Positions 1-5,777 of a stretch of 12,014 nt of DNA are shown here, one piece after another; within the stretch, counting starts at the first letter, position 1, and each line of letters opens with the position of its first letter. The stretch lies in contig JACMLK010000442.1 of the NCBI GenBank assembly GCA_014379665.1, positions 1 through 12,014 on the forward strand, in the 5' to 3' direction. The DNA comes from Saprospiraceae bacterium. GTDB lineage: Bacteria; Bacteroidota; Bacteroidia; Chitinophagales; Saprospiraceae. The translations under genes and the position numbers were made by a program. The notes beneath the pieces are model-generated. The model did no database searches. It saw only the letters and a list, made by a program, of their open reading frames with translations, and had not been told where the DNA came from.

Positions 1-74
1 GAGATTATAGCTCAGCTGGTTAGAGCGCCGGATTGTGGTTCCGGGGGCCGTGGGTTCAAGTCCCATTAGTCTCC
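1..74 (+). tRNA. tRNA-His (anticodon GTG)
   Basis: A complete cloverleaf can be folded. The acceptor stem pairs 1-7 with 67-73 (one T-G wobble). T8 and A9 are followed by D-stem 10-13/23-26. The anticodon stem 28-32/40-44 encloses a 7-nt loop with GTG at 35-37. The variable loop has 5 nt, and T-stem 50-54/62-66 encloses TTCAAGT. The discriminator is C74. In bacteria tRNA-His carries an extra G at -1 opposite C73; here that base would lie just before the window. The 3' CCA is not encoded: after the discriminator the sequence reads CAT, so CCA must be added by nucleotidyltransferase. The promoter lies outside the window. Confidence 0.96.
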
Positions 75-85
75 CATTCAAACAA

Positions 86-116
86 AGGCAGTTTCATTTT
101 GAAACTGTCTTTTTTA
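86..116 (+). terminator. Rho-independent terminator of tRNA-His
   Basis: AGGCAGTTTC (86-95) can pair with GAAACTGTCT (101-110), giving a 10-bp stem with one G-T wobble and a 5-nt loop. It runs directly into a T tract (110-115). It starts 12 nt after the tRNA and is the obvious end of that transcript. Confidence 0.85.
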
Positions 117-123
117 TTTCTGC

Positions 124-286
124 TAGTGCTCTGTCCAGAAAAAGAGTTAAATTATAATGGTAGTTATTTTTTTAAAGATCAAGACAAAAAACACAGGCAT
201 AGCTGTAGCTATGGCGAGTATTTTTAACGCAGAAATTTAGAAAAAGAACAACATTTCATTAAGTTCTTTTTCTTGACGGATCACTA
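124..286. mobile_element. MITE-like element, 163 bp, 22-bp TIRs
   Basis: Positions 124-145 and the reverse complement of 265-286 match at 19 of 22 bases; both begin TAGTG and share the inner block AGAAAAAGA. The outermost bases at both ends are TA, as expected of an element inserted at, and duplicating, a TA dinucleotide (the habit of IS630/Tc1-mariner elements). No transposase is present, so it would be non-autonomous. Internal structure: a 7-bp inverted repeat at 198-213 (CATAGCT, 2-nt gap, AGCTATG) and an 11-bp perfect hairpin at 239-249/263-273 whose right arm overlaps the right TIR. A third, direct copy of AGAAAAAGA lies at 239-247. The repeats are seen directly. The mobile nature and family are inferred; a conserved structured RNA is the alternative. 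Confidence 0.6.
157..240 (+). CDS. Possible 27-aa peptide inside the MITE-like element
   Basis: An ATG at 157 opens a frame of 27 codons closed by TAG at 238-240. It fills most of the space between the two terminal inverted repeats. The peptide begins MVVIFLKIKTKN and ends in a hydrophobic, small-residue stretch (GIAVAMASIFNAEI). It could be a vestige of a transposase C-terminus or a genuine micro-ORF. No clear ribosome binding site is seen, and a frame this short is easily open by chance. I do not recognise a family. Confidence 0.15.
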   Translation: MVVIFLKIKTKNTGIAVAMASIFNAEI

Positions 287-319
287 ATTGCACATTTGAC
301 TTTATAAATACTAACTTTG
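287..319 (+). promoter_or_regulatory. Putative Bacteroidota-type promoter for the GT-C gene
   Basis: TAACTTTG at 312-319 matches the Bacteroidota primary-sigma -7 consensus TANNTTTG. ATTG at 287-290, 21 nt upstream, can serve as the -33 element (consensus TTTG); a second TTTG at 295-298 is spaced too closely. Transcription would begin near 326 and leave a leader of about 40 nt before the ATG at 368. The -33 box starts at the base following the right end of the MITE-like element. Confidence 0.45.
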
Positions 320-367
320 CTTAGGGAAAATAGTCAACCATGAATTCGACCTATTATATTGCACCAT

Positions 368-2125
368 ATGAAATTTAGCATTCTCAGTCTTTGGATAACT
401 TGCATTTGTGTCACCATAATCTCTTTTTTTTATTATCCAAAATGGAATAAAGACACTACGGAAGCTACCATAAGTTGGGATGTTTCAGGTTATTATTGGT
501 ACCTGCCTGCATTTTTTACTTATAAGGATCCTCGTAAACTGGATTTTAACCAGGTTATTTTTGATAAATACAGACCCACTCCAAATCTTCAGCAGGCATT
601 CAAAGCGCCGAACCAAAATTTTGTTTTCAAATATAGTTGCGGACAAGCCGTAATGTTGCTTCCGCCATTTTGTATAGCCAATGTATCAGCAAAATGGTTG
701 GGTTATGAGGCTGATGGATTTACGAGACCTTATCAGTTTGCTATTTTCCTGTGGGGTCTTTTAGTTAGCCTTACAGGCTTATATATACTGAGAAAGATCC
801 TTGTGCAATATTTTTCGGAAACAGCCGCAGGACTCAGTCTGCTTATTATTGCTTTTGGGACCAATTTTCTGGAGTATGGCGCCATTACAAATGCCATGAC
901 ACACAATTATCTCTTCACTTTATACACTTTTCTGATTTGGTTGACCATCTTATTTTACAGAAAACCGTCATTCTCCTATGCAATGGGTATTGGTGTTTGT
1001 CTTGGACTTATGGTTTTGACCAGACCCACCGAATTGGTAGCGGTGATTTTTCCATTAATATTCGGGATTAAAATCACAAAAACAGACATCACCGAAAGGA
1101 TAAAGTTTTTATTTAGTCAGTTTGAGAAAATTTTCCTGACAGGAGTTATTATAGTATGTATAGGATCATTGCAGTTATTTTACTGGAAATTTTCATCCGG
1201 GTCATGGATCGTTTATAGCTATGAAGACCAGGGATTTAGCTGGCTTAGGCCACATATCATGGATGGTTTATTCAGCGGAAGGGCAGGATGGCTGATATAT
1301 TCACCTGTTATGGTATTGGTCATACCGGGATTTATCTATTTTTATAAAAACTACAGATCACTGTTTTACTGCCTTTTTATCTTCTCTGCTCTTTTTATGT
1401 ATATAACCTTTGCCTGGGATATCTGGTGGTATGGCGGTAGTATCGGACAGAGGGCCATGGTTCAGATATACCCTGTGCTAGCTTTTCCTTTGGCTGCCTT
1501 TATACAATCATTCCAAGCCGTCAATCTAAAAGCCATGATGACTTCATTATTTGTGGTGTGTTGTATTCATTACAATATCTGGGTGACACACCAGGCACAT
1601 TACGGAGGCTTGCTGGTTGCCGGTGAAATGACTAGTGAATATTTAAAAGCTATTTTTTTAAAGAACCAACTCCCGCATGATGCCAGAAAGCTCCTCGACA
1701 CAAAAAATATGTACAAAGGCGAAATTAAACAGCCGGTCTACCTTATGACAGAAAATGATAGTGTTGGCTACATTGGAAATATTTGTCTTAATGATACAGT
1801 TCAGTTCAGCCCTGCCAAAAAATTCAAACTACCTTCTTCCAATGGCTGGTTGAGGGCTTCAGCAGACTTTTTGACAATTCATAAAGAATGGGAATCGTGG
1901 AAAATGACGCAACTGATATTGAAATATTACAAAGCCGGCAAAGAGATCAACAGTGATGTGCTTCGTGCTCAAAGACATCTGGATCCTGGTAAAAAAGTAA
2001 ATCTTTTTCTTGACTCCAGATTAACCGACATGCCTGATGAAGTCGAAATTCTATTATGGAACAGCGATGGAAAAACCGAAATCTGTGTTGATAATATCAG
2101 GTTGCTTTTTCATTCCGGTGAGTAA
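368..2125 (+). CDS. GT-C family membrane glycosyltransferase (GT39/ArnT-like)
   Basis: A 585-residue polytopic inner-membrane protein, predicted to move a sugar from a polyprenyl-phosphate donor onto a lipid, glycan or protein on the periplasmic side. The first membrane helix (about 5-23) is followed by a loop with an acidic residue, SWDVSGYYWYLPAFF (D38), where GT-C enzymes carry the catalytic Asp. About ten further hydrophobic segments extend to about residue 405. LTRPTE (217-222), SGRAGWLIYSP (303-312) and WWYGGSIGQRAM (353-364) resemble motifs of Bacteroidota GT39-like proteins. The last 150 residues are polar and look like a soluble beta-rich domain. I start at ATG 368 rather than TTG 359 because no homology signal or ribosome site favours the extra three residues. 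A GT2 of the donor-making type lies two genes downstream, which suggests one pathway. Donor sugar and acceptor cannot be read from sequence. Confidence 0.8.
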   Translation: MKFSILSLWITCICVTIISFFYYPKWNKDTTEATISWDVSGYYWYLPAFFTYKDPRKLDFNQVIFDKYRPTPNLQQAFKAPNQNFVFKYSCGQAVMLLPPFCIANVSAKWLGYEADGFTRPYQFAIFLWGLLVSLTGLYILRKILVQYFSETAAGLSLLIIAFGTNFLEYGAITNAMTHNYLFTLYTFLIWLTILFYRKPSFSYAMGIGVCLGLMVLTRPTELVAVIFPLIFGIKITKTDITERIKFLFSQFEKIFLTGVIIVCIGSLQLFYWKFSSGSWIVYSYEDQGFSWLRPHIMDGLFSGRAGWLIYSPVMVLVIPGFIYFYKNYRSLFYCLFIFSALFMYITFAWDIWWYGGSIGQRAMVQIYPVLAFPLAAFIQSFQAVNLKAMMTSLFVVCCIHYNIWVTHQAHYGGLLVAGEMTSEYLKAIFLKNQLPHDARKLLDTKNMYKGEIKQPVYLMTENDSVGYIGNICLNDTVQFSPAKKFKLPSSNGWLRASADFLTIHKEWESWKMTQLILKYYKAGKEINSDVLRAQRHLDPGKKVNLFLDSRLTDMPDEVEILLWNSDGKTEICVDNIRLLFHSGE

Positions 2126-2193
2126 TCCGGATATATTGCAACCTTGTTTTATAAGTAATTATCAACAATCTGACAAAGGTTAATAAGGATTAG

Positions 2194-2219
2194 CATTTCC
2201 TATTGAAATTTTAGGAATG
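2194..2219. other. Imperfect hairpin before the 21-bp array
   Basis: CATTTCCTA (2194-2202) can pair with TAGGAATG (2212-2219) with one bulged T. There is no T tract, so it is not a convincing terminator. It sits between the GT-C stop codon and the first unit of the 21-bp array. The rest of 2126-2220 shows nothing recognisable. Confidence 0.3.
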
Positions 2220-2220
2220 T

Positions 2221-2451
2221 GTGAAGAAGATTTGGAACTCCTTAAAGAAGCTATTTGACTACTTAAAGAAACTATTTAACAACTCGAAGAAGATATTTGA
2301 CCACTTGAAGAAGCTATATGAGTACCTAAAGAAGCTATATGAGTACCTAAAGAAGCTATTTGAGTACCCTAAGAAGCTATTTGAGTACTTGAAGAAGCTA
2401 TTTGAAAACCTGTAGAAGGTTTTTGAACACTTAAAAAGGCTATTTAACCGT
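2221..2451. repeat. 21-bp tandem array, 11 units
   Basis: Eleven contiguous diverged copies of a 21-bp unit, starting at 2221, 2242, 2263 and so on. The core is AAGAAGCTATTTGA followed by (T/A/C)AC; units at 2305-2388 are nearly identical and the ends more degenerate. The period is exactly 21, about two helical turns and seven codons. From GTG 2221 one frame encodes a 64-residue heptad peptide (LKKLFEY-like) ending at TAG 2413. The next plus frame carries TGA or TAA in all nine complete central units (after GCTATT/GCTATA or a variant). The minus strand is also open (2456-2259), as any 3n period tends to give. I treat it as a non-coding tandem repeat. The flanking 2452-2534 shows nothing recognisable. 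Confidence 0.9.
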
Positions 2452-2534
2452 ATCAAAAAACCCGGAATGGTAGCTAATTATCTTCATTCTAGTGAGAAAT
2501 GCCCCGCTTCCTTCCACATCATAAATCCTAACAA

Positions 2535-3095
2535 TTGATATTTTTTTATAAATTTACACAAAATTTGAATCAATTGGAAAATCATCCGGTAAGAAATGGT
2601 CTGATATTAGGCGTGGCAAGTATAGTGTTTACACTGGGATTATATCTTATCAATCCAAAATTTATGCTAAGCTGGGGATCCTGGGCAGGAATTATCATCA
2701 TGGTTTATTTTATGAGGAAATCTGTTTTAGATCAAAAAAAGGATAACAAAGGGTTTATTTCACTCGGGGAAGGATTCAAAATGGGTTGGTTAACCTATAT
2801 ATTGGGTACGGTCATTTCTACTTTATTTTCGTTTGTACTGATCAATTATATAGATCCGTCATTAATAGAGATATTAAAAGATATTCAGATAGAAGCCATT
2901 GAACAAATATCCAAATCATTTAATATGCCCGAAGACACTATGCAAGCCCAGATCGAAGCTATCGAAGATACCAATCCATTTAGTGTGGCTTCATTAGGTA
3001 TTGCTTTACCCATTTCCTTTTTATTTCCCGGCGCAGTGATCGCCATCATTATAGCCTCAGTATTAAAAAAGAATGTACCTGATGCAAAGATGTAA
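2535..3095 (+). CDS. DUF4199-like membrane protein
   Basis: A small integral membrane protein of unknown function, up to 186 residues, matching the DUF4199 pattern known almost only from Bacteroidota. The pattern is an NPVRNGLILG-like N-terminus followed by four hydrophobic segments (about 22-41, 45-60, 84-106, 150-174), a charged loop KKDNKGFISLGEGFKMG (68-84) and an acidic/amphipathic stretch (108-145). The start is uncertain. An in-frame stop lies at 2529 and no ATG precedes the conserved part, so translation must use TTG 2535, TTG 2565 or TTG 2574. The latter two would give N-termini closer to what I expect of the family. It lies 43 nt before the GT2 gene and is probably co-transcribed; DUF4199 genes beside a GT2 are, to my recollection, common in Bacteroidota. 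Confidence 0.8.
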   Translation: MIFFYKFTQNLNQLENHPVRNGLILGVASIVFTLGLYLINPKFMLSWGSWAGIIIMVYFMRKSVLDQKKDNKGFISLGEGFKMGWLTYILGTVISTLFSFVLINYIDPSLIEILKDIQIEAIEQISKSFNMPEDTMQAQIEAIEDTNPFSVASLGIALPISFLFPGAVIAIIIASVLKKNVPDAKM

Positions 3096-3138
3096 AAAGG
3101 GTTATATTTATTTTGTGTATTACATTGATTAATAAATA

Positions 3139-4074
3139 ATGTTGGATATATCATTCGTCATCCCCTTATTGAATGAAGCGGACTCCCTCCCGGAACTCCA
3201 TGACTGGATAACCAAGGTTATGGAAAGAGAACATTATGCTTATGAAATCATTTTCGTGGATGATGGAAGTAAAGACAATTCCTGGCAGGTGATCGAAAAG
3301 CTCAGACAGAAAAATCCCTGTGTACGGGGACTAAAATTCAGAAGAAATTATGGTAAATCCGCAGGTTTAAACGTGGGTTTTGAACATGCAAACGGTGCAG
3401 TCATCATTACTATGGACGCTGATCTGCAGGATAGCCCGGAAGAGATACCTGAGATGTACAGAATGATAAAGGAAGACGGTTTTGACATCGTTTCAGGGTG
3501 GAAGAAAAAACGTTTTGACCCTATCTCCAAGACCATACCGACAAAATTGTACAATTTCGTCACCAGCAAGATGTCCGGCATTCATCTGCATGATATGAAC
3601 TGTGGGTTAAAGGCCTACCGATCCGATGTCATCAAAAATATTGAAGTATATGGCGAGATGCACAGATACATTCCCGTGATAGCCAAATGGTCCGGTTTTA
3701 CAAATATCGGGGAAAAAGTTGTGCAGCATCAGGCCAGAAAATATGGTGTTACAAAATTCGGAATATCCAGATTTCTATATGGACCACTTGATCTCTTTTC
3801 CATAATGTTTATGGGAAAATTTGGTAAAAGACCGATGCACTTTTTTGGGGTATTGGGCACCTTTATCTTTTTTGGCGGACTCGCGATACTCGGTTATCTG
3901 AGTCTGGAAAAAATAATGAATGATACGGTCGGAATTGCCAACAGACCCGCATTTTATCTGGGTATATTGTCAGTGATAGTTGGTGTACAATTGTTTATTG
4001 CAGGATTTCTAGGCGAACTCATCAGCAGGAGTGCTACAGATAGAAATAAGTATAAGATTGAGAAGGAAATCTAA
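3139..4074 (+). CDS. GT2 glycosyltransferase, polyprenyl-phosphate sugar synthase type (DPM1/GtrB-like)
   Basis: A 311-residue membrane-anchored GT-A glycosyltransferase predicted to transfer a hexose from a nucleotide sugar to polyprenyl phosphate on the cytoplasmic face. Visible motifs: the nucleotide-binding N-terminus ISFVIPLLNEADSLPEL (4-20), FVDDGS (39-44), KFRRNYGKSAGLNVG (66-80), the metal-binding MDADLQDSPEEIP (92-104), NCGLKAYR (154-161) and KYGVTKFGISRF (201-212). Two C-terminal membrane helices (about 234-256 and 271-297) are typical of GtrB/ArnC-like enzymes and absent from minimal DPM1. The length fits the family. The ATG at 3139 begins directly at the conserved core. This enzyme could supply the donor for the GT-C protein upstream. 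Mannose, glucose or another sugar cannot be decided here. Confidence 0.9.
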   Translation: MLDISFVIPLLNEADSLPELHDWITKVMEREHYAYEIIFVDDGSKDNSWQVIEKLRQKNPCVRGLKFRRNYGKSAGLNVGFEHANGAVIITMDADLQDSPEEIPEMYRMIKEDGFDIVSGWKKKRFDPISKTIPTKLYNFVTSKMSGIHLHDMNCGLKAYRSDVIKNIEVYGEMHRYIPVIAKWSGFTNIGEKVVQHQARKYGVTKFGISRFLYGPLDLFSIMFMGKFGKRPMHFFGVLGTFIFFGGLAILGYLSLEKIMNDTVGIANRPAFYLGILSVIVGVQLFIAGFLGELISRSATDRNKYKIEKEI

Positions 4075-4083
4075 TGTGGGGTG

Positions 4084-4198
4084 GCTAATTTGCTAAGTTG
4101 TTGGATTTGTTAGATTTGTTGGATTTGTAGGAGTCGTAATCCGCTAAAATGCTAATATGCTAATATGCTAACACCCTAACAACCTAATACCTTAATCG
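4084..4198. repeat. Short-period tandem array between convergent genes (8-bp and 9-bp units)
   Basis: Two 8-bp units GCTAATTT and GCTAAGTT (4084-4099) are followed by three 9-bp units GATTTGTTA, GATTTGTTG, GATTTGTAG (4104-4130). After a short break come seven 8-bp units (4143-4198): GCTAAAAT, GCTAATAT twice, GCTAACAC, CCTAACAA, CCTAATAC, CTTAATCG. The last unit includes the stop codon of the minus-strand CoA-transferase B gene. Read on that strand, the array starts at the stop TAA and continues with a TAG at the head of nearly every octamer. The GT-rich left half is partly complementary to the AC-rich right half, so a loose hairpin between the convergent genes is possible. Confidence 0.85.
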
Positions 4199-4851
4199 AT
4201 CTCCATCTCAGGTATAAGACCTTCTACCTCCAGATAACCTTCTGTGACTGATTTAATATATTCCACACTGACCCCGGGTGCTCTTTCCAACAATTTGAAT
4301 CCATGAGGTGTGATTTCCAGAACCGCTAGCTCAGTAACTATCTTTTTGACACATTTAACACCAGTAAGCGGAAGGCTGCATTTTTTTAATAATTTAGACT
4401 CTCCTGCTTTATTGACATGCATCATGGCTACTATGATATTTTCTGCTGATGCTACCAAATCCATCGCACCACCCATACCTTTGACCATTTTGCCAGGGAT
4501 TTTCCAGTTGGCTATGTCTCCTTCTTCTGAAACCTCCATGGCACCCAATATGGTCAGATCTACGTGTTTTCCACGGATCATGCTAAAACTCAGGGCAGAA
4601 TCAAAAAAACTGGCTCCGGGTAAGGTAGTAATCGTTTGTTTGCCCGCATTGATGATATCAGGATCTTCTTCTCCCTCGAAAGGAAATGGACCCATGCCAA
4701 GTATTCCATTTTCACTTTGGAACTCCACATTAATTTCAGTTGGAACATAATTGGCCACAAGAGTCGGAATGCCTATTCCAAGATTGACATAGTACCCATC
4801 TTTTACTTCCTTTGCAATTCTTTTTGCAATTCCAATTTTATCTAAAGGCAT
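4192..4851 (-). CDS. scoB: 3-oxoacid CoA-transferase, subunit B
   Basis: Beta subunit of succinyl-CoA:3-oxoacid (acetoacetate) CoA-transferase, a cytoplasmic heterodimer that exchanges CoA between succinyl-CoA and a 3-oxoacid. It links ketone-body, leucine or fatty-acid breakdown to acetyl-CoA. The family signature FQSENGILG is at residues 44-52, with E47 the expected catalytic glutamate that forms the enzyme-CoA thioester. LGIGIPT (24-30) and the MGGAMDL region (125-131) also fit. The 219 residues are the usual subunit length. The start follows the subunit A gene by 45 bp in one operon. The stop codon is the first triplet of the octamer array. AtoA-type acetate/acetoacetate transferase is the close alternative; the GMGPFPFEGEEDPD stretch favours SCOT. 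Confidence 0.93.
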   Translation of the reverse strand: MPLDKIGIAKRIAKEVKDGYYVNLGIGIPTLVANYVPTEINVEFQSENGILGMGPFPFEGEEDPDIINAGKQTITTLPGASFFDSALSFSMIRGKHVDLTILGAMEVSEEGDIANWKIPGKMVKGMGGAMDLVASAENIIVAMMHVNKAGESKLLKKCSLPLTGVKCVKKIVTELAVLEITPHGFKLLERAPGVSVEYIKSVTEGYLEVEGLIPEMEID

Positions 4852-4896
4852 AATGTATTCATTATTGATAGATGAATCATGTAAAATTTATTGTGT

Positions 4897-5607
4897 TTAG
4901 AGTGCTGTTTTTGCTGGTCTGACGGTACGTTGTTCAATCCTTTTTTCATATCGCTCACCCTGAAAAATTCGTTGCACAAAGATGCCCGGAATATGTATAC
5001 AATCGGGATCCAATCCACCCAACGGAACCATTTCTTCCACTTCAGCAATGGTAATTTTTGCGGCTCCGCACATGCACGGATTAAAATTGCGTGCTGTTCC
5101 CCTGAAAATAAGATTGCCTGCTTCGTCCCCTTTCCATGCTTTTACAATGGCAAAGTCCGCATCAAAAGCTGTCTCCAGAACGTACATTTTTCCATTAAAT
5201 TCACGTGTCTCTTTGCCGTCAGCCACCTCAGTACCATATCCGGCCGGAGTAAAAAATGCCGGGAAACCTCCCTGAGCAGCTTTGCACCGTTCGGCGAGGG
5301 TTCCCTGAGGGATTAGTTCAACTTCCAGTTCACCCGATAGCATTTGTCGCTCAAACTCTTCATTCTCACCTACGTAAGAAGAGATCATTTTTTTGATTTG
5401 CTTTTTTTGCAGCAATAATCCTAAACCAAAATCATCCACACCGGCATTATTGGATATACAGGTCAGGTTTTTCACCCCCATTTTTACGAGATGGTTTATG
5501 GAGTTTTCAGGAATACCGCAAAGACCGAATCCCCCCAGCATAATAATCATATCATCGGTGATACCTGATAATGCTTCCTGAACAGAATTTACTTTTTTTG
5601 AGATCAT
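4897..5607 (-). CDS. scoA: 3-oxoacid CoA-transferase, subunit A
   Basis: Alpha subunit of the same heterodimeric CoA-transferase, 236 residues, first gene of the two-gene minus-strand operon. The CoA-transferase family I signature is clear: [14 protein letters not shown] (20-33). It is followed by [15 protein letters not shown] (52-66), [11 protein letters not shown] (78-88), the [22 protein letters not shown] region (97-118) and [14 protein letters not shown] (120-133). All are standard for SCOT-A/AtoD. It lacks a catalytic Glu of its own, as expected, since that residue is in subunit B. No truncation is visible. The gene is divergent from the secreted-protein gene at 5778, with 170 bp between starts. 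Confidence 0.94.
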   Translation of the reverse strand: MISKKVNSVQEALSGITDDMIIMLGGFGLCGIPENSINHLVKMGVKNLTCISNNAGVDDFGLGLLLQKKQIKKMISSYVGENEEFERQMLSGELEVELIPQGTLAERCKAAQGGFPAFFTPAGYGTEVADGKETREFNGKMYVLETAFDADFAIVKAWKGDEAGNLIFRGTARNFNPCMCGAAKITIAEVEEMVPLGGLDPDCIHIPGIFVQRIFQGERYEKRIEQRTVRPAKTAL

Positions 5608-5627
5608 TTATTAAGAAGATTATGTCA

Positions 5628-5635
5628 CAAATATA
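5628..5635 (-). promoter_or_regulatory. Candidate -7 box for the CoA-transferase operon
   Basis: On the minus strand 5635-5628 reads TATATTTG, a full match to the Bacteroidota -7 consensus TANNTTTG, 20 nt upstream of the subunit A start codon. I find no good TTTG or TTG at -33 spacing (near 5655-5660), so it rests on one 8-bp box. Confidence 0.3.
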
Positions 5636-5777
5636 ATCATTGTAGCATTCTTTTTATAATGATGCAGATGTGAAAAATTTCTTTTTATCCCTTCAAAATT
5701 AAGCTGTCATTAATTATAGTTATCTGAAAGTAATGTATATTATTGTTGCATTATTACAAACATCAAAACTCATTAAA

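Noticed and set aside
33..227. Plus-strand 64-codon open frame
   Set aside because: It starts inside the tRNA anticodon arm, runs through the terminator and across the MITE-like element, and has no domain or ribosome site.
1..300. Integrative element attached at the tRNA-His gene
   Set aside because: No integrase, no repeated copy of the tRNA 3' end in the window, and the inserted 163-bp element lies beyond the terminator rather than in the tRNA.
2221..2451. CRISPR array
   Set aside because: Units abut without unique spacers, and there are no cas genes in the window; the same holds for the arrays at 4084 and 11880.
2221..2451. Recoded TGA (Sec or Trp) reading through the array
   Set aside because: Other genes in the window use TGG for Trp normally, arfB ends at TGA, and no SECIS-like structure is evident; repeated TGA/TAA interchange argues for real stops or non-coding DNA.
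2259..2456. Minus-strand open frame over the 21-bp array (SFFKYSN-type heptads)
   Set aside because: A repeat with a period divisible by three is readily open in more than one frame; no start context supports it.
4310..4750. Plus-strand 146-codon frame opposite scoB
   Set aside because: The minus strand encodes a full CoA-transferase subunit with its catalytic signature; this frame is its antisense shadow.
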